This document shows positions 1 to 4,142 of a stretch of 10,119 nucleotides of DNA, piece by piece. Source of the DNA: an uncultured Kouleothrix sp. (GTDB lineage: Bacteria > Chloroflexota > Chloroflexia > Chloroflexales > Roseiflexaceae); the NCBI GenBank assembly GCA_937858455.1, contig CALLYN010000318.1:1-10119 (forward strand). The letters are read 5' to 3'. Made by a program: the position numbers and the translations under genes. The notes below the pieces were generated by a model. The model saw only the letters and a program-made list of their open reading frames with translations, was not told the origin of the DNA and did not search any database. Every line of letters starts with the position of its first letter. The stretch's first letter is position 1.

Positions 1-200
1 AGCCCATCGCGGCGGCGGCCTCGTCGAGCGTCCGCTCCTCGATGTACACGTGCGCCACGACGGCGCGCTGCGGCGGCGTGAGCGCGGCGAGGGCCTCCCG
101 CAAGCGCACGCGCAGCATCGGGTCGACCTCCACCGGTTCGACCCAGGCCGGGTGCTCCGCCACCAACGCGTCGGCCTGTCGCACGCGCACGCGCCGCCAG
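1..200 (-). CDS. RNA polymerase sigma-70 family (ECF-like) factor, region 4 fragment; truncated at both ends
   Basis: Reading the minus strand from about 199 down to 2 gives an open frame. It runs from WRRVRVRQADALV through VDPMLRVRLREALAALTPP to QRAVVAHVYIEERTLDEAA and then AAMG at the edge. The LREALAALTPPQRAVV...Y.E..TLDEAAAAMG pattern is typical of sigma region 4.1/4.2, which contacts the -35 element; the helix-turn-helix recognition part and C-terminus lie off the left edge. The basic WRRVRVR stretch matches the linker after region 2. Region 2 is missing: to the right of about 200 the minus-strand frame becomes an unrelated Arg/Pro-rich run, while the plus strand becomes alcohol dehydrogenase. 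Family recognition is by eye from these motifs. The style (Ala/Arg/Val-rich) resembles actinobacterial-type ECF factors, but no subgroup can be assigned. The fragment could be a broken gene or one side of a chimeric join. Confidence 0.72.
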   Translation of the reverse strand, partial: MAARARATGRRVGGGAPGLGRTGGGRPDAARALAGGPRRAHAAAARRRGARVHRGADARRGRRRDG

Positions 201-215
201 CGGCGGACTGGGCGT
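190..215. other. Breakpoint joining sigma-factor fragment (-) to dehydrogenase fragment (+)
   Basis: Recognisable sigma-factor sequence on the minus strand ends, and recognisable dehydrogenase sequence on the plus strand begins, within about 20 bases. A small palindrome, CCGCC-AGC-GGCGG, lies at 194-206. Both reading frames lose their N-terminal halves here, which is an inverted (head-to-head) join. It could be a genomic inversion or deletion, or an assembly or amplification chimera. Confidence 0.6.
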
Positions 216-543
216 GCCGGTTTCCGTCGACGCGGTGGGCGCCGCCGCCACGCGCGCCAGCTGCGTGAGCGCCACCCGCTCGGCCGGTACGCTGATCCTG
301 AGCGGCCTGCACGAAGAGACCAGCGCCATGCCCGCCGCCGAGATCATCCGCCGCGAGATCACGGTGCGCGGCAGCTTCTGCTACACCCGCGAAAACTTCG
401 CCGCCGCAATCGCCGCGCTCCAAAGCGGCAGCATCCGCCTCGACCCGTGGATCGTCGAGGCGCCGCTCGAGGACGGCGGCGCCTGGTTTGATCGCCTGAT
501 CGACGCGCCCGGCGCAGTGGCAAAGGTGCTGCTGATTCCCTAA
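214..543 (+). CDS. C-terminal part of a zinc-dependent (MDR) alcohol/polyol dehydrogenase, 5'-truncated
   Basis: The 109-aa frame from the first GTG matches the last third of a medium-chain dehydrogenase of the galactitol-1-phosphate/threonine dehydrogenase type. The end of the Rossmann fold is seen as SVDAVGAAATRASCV, then a strand with GTLILSGLHEE, then IIRREITVRGSFCYT and the C-terminal catalytic-domain tail ending in AKVLLIP. Normal family length is about 340-350 aa, so the GroES-like zinc-binding domain and the GXGXXG nucleotide loop are absent. Homology probably begins slightly upstream, at about 199 (SGGLGVP), so the GTG at 214 is only a formal start and has no visible ribosome-binding site. 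The TAA stop is also the first triplet of a hairpin repeat. If intact, the enzyme would oxidise a sugar or polyol alcohol with NAD(P). It precedes two sugar-acid genes on the same strand, which fits a shared pathway. In its present form it is unlikely to be active. Confidence 0.75.
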   Translation: MPVSVDAVGAAATRASCVSATRSAGTLILSGLHEETSAMPAAEIIRREITVRGSFCYTRENFAAAIAALQSGSIRLDPWIVEAPLEDGGAWFDRLIDAPGAVAKVLLIP

Positions 544-612
544 GAGCCTGTTTGAAAAGGGGGTGCGCGAGGGGCTATGCCCCTCGCACTTCCCTTTTCA
601 AACAACTTCTTA
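541..612. repeat. Long hairpin repeat (TIR-like, family A) at the dehydrogenase stop codon
   Basis: The whole 72 bases can fold back on themselves. The ends TAAGA (541-545) and TCTTA (608-612) are complementary. The arms contain TGTTTGAAAAGGG on the left and its complement CCCTTTTCAAACA on the right. The centre is a perfect GCGAGGGGC / GCCCCTCGC stem (567-575 with 579-587) around a TAT loop. The first triplet is the TAA stop of the truncated dehydrogenase. The reverse complement of 9543-9588 carries nearly the same arm and core, so this is a dispersed repeat and not a one-off terminator. There is no T-run on either side, so simple intrinsic termination is not well supported. Confidence 0.8.
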
Positions 613-670
613 GAAACTCGGAAATCCCGCTTCGTTGGGCCTGCGGCAGCATGGTACGTGTGCAGCTTCT

Positions 671-709
671 GTGTGCGGTTTTCCGCGCGGAGCGCGGAAA
701 ACCGCACAC
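671..709. repeat. Perfect 18-bp inverted repeat with 3-nt loop (family B, copy 1)
   Basis: GTGTGCGGTTTTCCGCGC (671-688) pairs perfectly with 692-709 across the loop GGA. The inner ten base pairs (TTTTCCGCGC/GCGCGGAAAA) recur, with one mismatch, in a second hairpin at 3922-3960, but the outer eight pairs differ there. Both copies have ATGGTAC upstream and AGTAC followed by C/T-GC downstream. It lies in the leader of the oxidoreductase-dehydratase pair. Confidence 0.85.
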
Positions 710-750
710 GATACGGAGACAGAGTACTGCTCTGCCGAAGGCTGGAAGCG

Positions 751-781
751 CCAACTTCATAAGTCCGAAGACTTTAGTTGG
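751..781 (+). promoter_or_regulatory. Possible leader stem-loop upstream of the oxidoreductase gene
   Basis: CCAACT (751-756) pairs with AGTTGG (776-781). Inside it, AAGTC (761-765) pairs with GACTT (770-774) around a CGAA loop. It sits 90 bases before the start codon of the downstream gene. It does not match a riboswitch class that I recognise, so a regulatory role is only a suggestion from its position. Confidence 0.35.
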
Positions 782-858
782 AAGTACCAATCGTGGGGTT
801 TGGGTGCCGCAACGAGCTGGAACGCTGGCCTGAGCCATGCGTCCCCTGCAGAAGAGTC

Positions 859-863
859 GGGAG
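859..863 (+). promoter_or_regulatory. Ribosome-binding site that decides the oxidoreductase start
   Basis: GGGAG is 2 bases before the ATG at 866 but 8 bases before the ATG at 872. The spacing favours the second ATG. Confidence 0.6.
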
Positions 864-871
864 ACATGCTC

Positions 872-1966
872 ATGAACGATAGCGCGCGTATCGCGGTGGT
901 GGGCGCCGGCTGGTGGGCCACCAGCGTGCACATTCCCGCGCTGCTGGCGAACCCGGCGGCCGAGCTAGCCGCGCTGTGCGACGCCGACTCGCAGCGCCTG
1001 GCGGCCGCCGCGCAGGAGTTCGGCGTGCAGCGCACGTATACCAGCCTGGCCGAGATGCTGGCGCACGAGCGCCTCGACGGCGCGATCATCGCTACGCCAC
1101 ACGCCACGCACTACGCCCTGGCGCGCGCGTGCCTAGCCGCCGGGCTGCACGTGCTGGTAGAAAAGCCGCTGACGCTGTACGCCGCCGAGGCCCGCGATCT
1201 CGTGCGGCTGGCGCGCGCGCAAGGCCGCGAGCTGCTGGTGGGCTACCCCTGGAGCTACAGCCCGCTGGTGGTGCGCCTGCGCGACCTGCTGGCCTCGGGC
1301 GCGCTAGGCGCCGGGCAGTTCGTGAGCTGCGTGTTCAACTCGTACACGCTGAACCTGCTGCGGGGCGACGACCACGCCGATCGGCCGGGCGCCTACCGCG
1401 TGCACGGGCCGGGCGCAGTCTACAGCCAGCCGCAGCTCTCGGGCGGCGGGCACGGCCACCTGCAGCTCACCCACTCGATCGGCCTGATGAGCTTTGTGAC
1501 CGGGCTGCGGCCGCGCCGCGTCAGCGCGCTGATGAACAACCACGGCTTGGCGCTCGACTTGGTCGACGCGATTGTGGTGGAGTTCGAGGGGGGCGCGCTG
1601 GGCGTGCTGGGCGGCAGCAGCAACGCCCGCCCCTCGAACCTCGACCTGCAGATCCACTGCGAGCGCGGCGCGCTGCTGCTCGACATGCTCGGCGGCAGCG
1701 CGCGCATCCACGGCGCCGACGGCGCCGTCGAGACGGTTCAGCTCAGCGCCGAGGATGCCGCCTACCCTGCGGCAGCGCCCTCGGCCAACCTTGTGGCGAT
1801 TGCGCGCGGCCAGGCGGGCAACGGCTCGCCGGGCGAGCCGGGCTGGCGCACCGTCGAGGTGCTGGACGCGGCCTATCGCTCGGCGCGCGCCGGCGGCCAG
1901 CCGGTGCTGATCGACGAGCTGTATGCCGGCGAGCCATTGCACAGCGCCGGCCAAGAGGCTGCCTGA
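872..1966 (+). CDS. Gfo/Idh/MocA family NAD(P)-dependent oxidoreductase
   Basis: This 364-aa protein has the usual length and layout for the family. An N-terminal Rossmann fold starts IAVVGAGWWATSVH, with the nucleotide loop GAGWWA at residues 11-16. The acidic end of the second strand is CDAD at 36-39. The hallmark EKPLTL is at 97-102, with Lys98 the expected catalytic lysine. A C-terminal alpha/beta substrate domain contains the histidine-rich GGGHGHLQLTHSIGL (201-215 region). Family members oxidise or reduce sugars, sugar acids or inositols in the cytoplasm; the exact substrate cannot be read here. The ATG at 872 is preferred over 866 on ribosome-binding-site spacing, although 866 remains possible. 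The dehydratase starts 83 bases downstream on the same strand, so the two are probably co-transcribed. The last few codons, including the TGA stop, lie inside a dispersed hairpin repeat, so the C-terminal residues (QEAA) may derive from the repeat. Confidence 0.9.
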   Translation: MNDSARIAVVGAGWWATSVHIPALLANPAAELAALCDADSQRLAAAAQEFGVQRTYTSLAEMLAHERLDGAIIATPHATHYALARACLAAGLHVLVEKPLTLYAAEARDLVRLARAQGRELLVGYPWSYSPLVVRLRDLLASGALGAGQFVSCVFNSYTLNLLRGDDHADRPGAYRVHGPGAVYSQPQLSGGGHGHLQLTHSIGLMSFVTGLRPRRVSALMNNHGLALDLVDAIVVEFEGGALGVLGGSSNARPSNLDLQIHCERGALLLDMLGGSARIHGADGAVETVQLSAEDAAYPAAAPSANLVAIARGQAGNGSPGEPGWRTVEVLDAAYRSARAGGQPVLIDELYAGEPLHSAGQEAA

Positions 1967-2023
1967 AAAGCCGGCTTTTTGAGCGCCTTCGTCCTTCCAA
2001 ACCACTTTTTCAGCGGGCTTCGA
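1953..2023. repeat. Imperfect inverted repeat (family A, copy 2) spanning the oxidoreductase stop codon
   Basis: The left end AAGAGGCTGCCTGAAAAG and the right end CTTTTTCAGCGGGCTTCG are imperfect inverted copies of each other. The left end resembles the ends of the repeats at 541-612 and 9433-9588 (AGAGCCTG..TGAAAAG). Read in reverse complement, the right half contains AGTGGTTTGGAAG. This matches CGTGGTTTGGAAG at 9451-9463, so the two copies share this internal module. It fills most of the gap between two co-directional genes. Confidence 0.65.
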
Positions 2024-2036
2024 AGTAGCGCCAGAC

Positions 2037-2040
2037 AGGA
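2037..2040 (+). promoter_or_regulatory. Ribosome-binding site of the dehydratase gene
   Basis: AGGA lies 9 bases before the ATG at 2050 and just beyond the family A repeat. It supports this start. Confidence 0.55.
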
Positions 2041-2049
2041 ACAACAGCT

Positions 2050-3210
2050 ATGAAAATCACCGAAGTGCGCGCGATGCGCCTGAGCCTGCCGCCCAGCGCC
2101 AAACCCGTGGCCCCGCGCCGGCCCGGCTGGTGGCAGCACGCCGAAGTGGCCAACCCCATGTCGCGCTACCCGCAGTACAAAGCGCATCGCAATTCGTGGC
2201 TGCCAAAATGGGGCGACGTGTGGTGCAAAGTCACGCTTGAAGATGGCACCTGGGGCCTCGGGCACACCGGCATCGGCATGCCGGCGGCGGCGGTGATCGA
2301 GCAGCACCTCGGGCCACTGCTGGTTGGCGAAGACGCGCTGGCCGCCGAAAAGATCGCCGATATGCTGTTCCGCCTCACCAAGCCATACGGCTCGGCCGGG
2401 CTGGCCTCGTACGCGGTCAGCGCGATCGACCTGGCGCTGTGGGACGCGCGCGGCAAGCTGCTGGGCCAGCCGGTGTACGCGCTGCTGGGCGGCCCGCAGA
2501 AACAGCGCATGTTCTGCTACGCCACCGGCAACGATGTCGACTGGTTCGTCGAGCTGGGGTTCCGCGCTGCCAAGCTGGCCTGCCCATACGGCCCGGCCGA
2601 CGGCATCGACGGCATCCGTAAGAACGAGGAGCTGGTGGCCTGGGCGCGCGAGCTGCTCGGCGACGACGGCGAGCTCATGCTCGACTGCTGGATGGCCTTC
2701 GATGTCGAGTACGCCGTGCGCCTGGCCGAGGCGCTGCGGCCCTACCGGCTCAGGTGGATGGAGGAGTGCCTCATTCCGGAGGACTTCGACGGGCACCTAG
2801 CGCTGCGCGAGCGCCTGCCGTGGCAGCCGCTGGCCACCGGCGAGCACTGGTACACCCACGTGCCATTCCAGTGGGCCGCCAGCCACCGCGCCGTCGATAT
2901 TCTCCAGCCCGACGTCGAGTGGTGCGGCGGGGTCAGCGCACTGCGCAAGATCGCCGCGTCGGCCGACGCGGCCGGCCTGAGCGTGATCCCGCACGCCGGC
3001 GGGAACACCGTGTTCGGCCAGCACTTCAGCTACGCCAGCGCCAGCACGCCTTGGTGCGAGTTCTTTGTCGGCTCCGACCCTGGCGTGCCGCTCGAGGATG
3101 GCTGGCGGCTGCCAGGCCAGGCCGTGCCGAAGAACGGCTGGCTGACGCCCAGCGACGCGCCCGGCTTCGGCCTCGAGATCAAAGCCGAGTGGCTTACGCC
3201 ATTTTTCTAG
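2050..3210 (+). CDS. rhmD: Enolase-superfamily acid-sugar dehydratase, L-rhamnonate dehydratase-like
   Basis: This 386-aa protein looks like L-rhamnonate dehydratase, which removes water from L-rhamnonate to give 2-keto-3-deoxy-L-rhamnonate in the non-phosphorylative rhamnose route. The N-terminal capping domain carries YPQYKAHRNSW (His46), resembling the active-site histidine segment of RhmD. YAVSAIDLALWDARGKLLGQ (121-140) is the superfamily signature that begins the barrel. Expected metal ligands are Asp212 (MLDCW), Glu238 (WMEEC) and Glu265 (TGEHW). Asp288 (QPDVEWCGGV) and His315 (IPHAGG) form the typical Asp-His dyad. The segment around Lys175 (KLACPYGP) corresponds to KLPLQHGP in RhmD. 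Length is close to the usual ~390-405 aa. A related mandelate-racemase-group acid-sugar dehydratase with a different substrate is possible. The preceding oxidoreductase and the dehydrogenase remnant fit a sugar-acid operon. Superfamily membership is nearly certain; the substrate is an inference. Confidence 0.88.
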   Translation: MKITEVRAMRLSLPPSAKPVAPRRPGWWQHAEVANPMSRYPQYKAHRNSWLPKWGDVWCKVTLEDGTWGLGHTGIGMPAAAVIEQHLGPLLVGEDALAAEKIADMLFRLTKPYGSAGLASYAVSAIDLALWDARGKLLGQPVYALLGGPQKQRMFCYATGNDVDWFVELGFRAAKLACPYGPADGIDGIRKNEELVAWARELLGDDGELMLDCWMAFDVEYAVRLAEALRPYRLRWMEECLIPEDFDGHLALRERLPWQPLATGEHWYTHVPFQWAASHRAVDILQPDVEWCGGVSALRKIAASADAAGLSVIPHAGGNTVFGQHFSYASASTPWCEFFVGSDPGVPLEDGWRLPGQAVPKNGWLTPSDAPGFGLEIKAEWLTPFF

Positions 3211-3237
3211 CGGCGCCACCGGCCGCCGCGAGCGCGC

Positions 3238-3272
3238 AAAAAAGCTCGGGGGCGGCGTTACAGCCCCCGAGC
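3238..3272 (-). terminator. Intrinsic terminator between convergent genes
   Basis: GCTCGGGGGC (3244-3253) pairs perfectly with GCCCCCGAGC (3263-3272) around a 9-nt loop. On the minus strand it is followed by six T residues (A-run at 3238-3243), a standard Rho-independent terminator for the small surface-protein gene that ends at 3301. Transcripts of the dehydratase (stop at 3210) reach the same hairpin from the other side but without a T-run. Confidence 0.8.
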
Positions 3273-3300
3273 CTCGGTGTACGGCCTATTGCAATAAAGC

Positions 3301-3687
3301 CTACAGCCGCGCGCTGCGCCGGCTCGAAACGACCATGCCGGCCGCGACCGCGACGATCACTAGCGCCAGGGCCGCTAGCCAGATCGGGTTGAAGCCGCTG
3401 TCGTCGCCGGTGTTCGGCAGGGTGCCCGGCGCGGTGGTGGTGGCAGTCGCCGCCGTGGTAGTTGCGGCAGCTGTCGCCGCCGTGGTCGCGACGGCAGTCG
3501 CATCGGCGGTAGCGGCCGTAGTCGCGGCAGCAGTGGCCGCAGTTGTCGGCGCCGCAGTGCCCACCGCCGTTTCGGTGGTCTGGAGCGCGGGCCTGGCCAC
3601 GTTCGCCGCAGAAACAACCGGCGCCATCATCAGCACGATCAGGATCGCGCCAGCAAACAGAGTTCCGAGCGCTGCAAGGGTTCGCAT
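3301..3687 (-). CDS. Small LPXTG-anchored Ala/Thr-rich surface protein
   Basis: This 128-aa protein is built like a minimal sortase substrate. Residues 1-28 form a signal peptide (basic MR start, hydrophobic core, AANV cleavage region). Residues 39-86 are a low-complexity Ala/Thr/Val stalk, a likely site for O-glycosylation. LPNTG lies at 90-94, followed by DDSGFNP, a transmembrane helix at about 101-120 and a basic tail SSRRSARL. This is the classic LPXTG, membrane helix, positive-charge cell-wall sorting signal, so the product should be exported and held at the surface. The ATG at 3687 is chosen because GAGGAG lies 7 bases before it; a longer open frame to 3750 adds non-signal-like residues. 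The gene stands alone, with its own terminator downstream. No sortase is in the window. There is no folded domain, so the molecular role is unknown; it may be a coat or spacer protein. A different membrane-attachment mode with no sortase is possible. Confidence 0.85.
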   Translation of the reverse strand: MRTLAALGTLFAGAILIVLMMAPVVSAANVARPALQTTETAVGTAAPTTAATAAATTAATADATAVATTAATAAATTTAATATTTAPGTLPNTGDDSGFNPIWLAALALVIVAVAAGMVVSSRRSARL

Positions 3688-3694
3688 TCTTTCA

Positions 3695-3700
3695 CTCCTC
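3695..3700 (-). promoter_or_regulatory. Ribosome-binding site of the LPNTG protein gene
   Basis: On the minus strand this reads GAGGAG, 7 bases before the ATG at 3687. It places the start at the signal peptide. Confidence 0.75.
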
Positions 3701-3832
3701 TCTAACCGGCACATCCAGTATGTGCCACTTCCACGCAGGCAGACTTTCAATCCCGCGCTTCACGGGCTTCTCTCAGCAAATAGCGTGCCAATTGTACGAT
3801 TTTCGGTATGTTCGGCGGCCAAGAAACAAAAC

Positions 3833-3857
3833 CGGGGCGCAGCATCGCCGCGCCCCG
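3833..3857. repeat. GC-rich hairpin in the intergenic region
   Basis: CGGGGCGC (3833-3840) pairs with GCGCCCCG (3850-3857) around a 9-nt loop. Five A residues follow on the plus strand, so on the minus strand the T-run precedes the stem; this is not a standard terminator orientation for the neighbouring minus-strand genes. The rest of 3751-4142 holds the two further hairpin types listed separately and no credible gene. Confidence 0.55.
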
Positions 3858-3903
3858 AAAAAGCTACCGTACTAATGCGCTCTTTGCTTGAGCACGTATA
3901 GAT

Positions 3904-3980
3904 GGTACTTCTTGATCATCGTGTGTCCATTTTCGGCGCGTAGCGCGGAAAATGGACACATCCAAAAAGAAAGTACCGCA
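3904..3980. repeat. 18-bp inverted repeat with 3-nt loop (family B, copy 2), with extended outer arms
   Basis: TGTGTCCATTTTCGGCGC (3922-3939) pairs with 3943-3960 with one mismatch (3935) around the loop GTA. Outside this, GGTACTTCTT (3904-3913) can pair with AAGAAAGTACC (3967-3977) apart from a one-base bulge. The core and the flanking GTAC motifs match the hairpin at 671-709, but the outer stem sequence differs and stays complementary. Confidence 0.75.
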
Positions 3981-4000
3981 GCGTAAGTCCTAACAAAAAA

Positions 4001-4029
4001 AGAAATGTCAGGGGCAGCTTCGCCGCCCC
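4001..4029 (-). terminator. Terminator-like hairpin downstream of the protease (distal)
   Basis: GGGGCAGC (4011-4018) pairs with GCCGCCCC (4022-4029), with one A-C mismatch, around a TTC loop. On the minus strand a T-rich stretch follows (A-rich at 3994-4005). It would be a back-up terminator for the protease transcript. Confidence 0.5.
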
Positions 4030-4112
4030 GGGCCCCCACCAGAAAGCAAAGGCATCCCAACAAGAAAGTTCGGAGGCAGCTTCGCCGCCCCCGAACCTCC
4101 ACCAGAAAGCAA
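4011..4112. repeat. Two tandem ~40-bp direct repeats, each with a GCAGC-TTC-GCCGC hairpin
   Basis: Unit 1 (4011-4049) and unit 2 (4072-4112) share GGCAGCTTCGCCGCCCC near the start and CCACCAGAAAGCAA at the end. The A-rich segments before each unit are also similar, so the true repeat period is about 60 bases. They lie just past the stop codon of the protease gene. Confidence 0.8.
4056..4096 (-). terminator. Terminator-like hairpin downstream of the protease (proximal)
   Basis: GTTCGGAGGCAGC (4068-4080) pairs with 4084-4096 apart from two A-C mismatches, around a TTC loop. The minus-strand sequence after the stem is T-rich (TTTCTTGTTG). It lies about 47 bases past the protease stop. Confidence 0.6.
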
Positions 4113-4142
4113 GAGATCAGCCGGATAGCGAGCGAGTGCGCG

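Noticed and set aside
635..871. N-terminal extension of the oxidoreductase frame to 635
   Set aside because: It runs through a perfect hairpin repeat, and the Rossmann fold starts right after the ATG at 872.
913..2028. 371-aa plus-strand frame overlapping the oxidoreductase
   Set aside because: It is Arg/Ala/Pro-rich low-complexity sequence in the +1 frame of a well-supported gene.
3335..3901. 188-aa plus-strand Val/Ala-rich frame opposite the LPNTG gene
   Set aside because: The Val/Ala run is the antisense of the Ala/Thr stalk; the minus-strand gene has a signal peptide, sorting motif, ribosome-binding site and terminator.
3872..4102. 76-aa minus-strand frame across the intergenic hairpins
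   Set aside because: It is composed of hairpin repeats, with no family pattern and no convincing ribosome-binding site.
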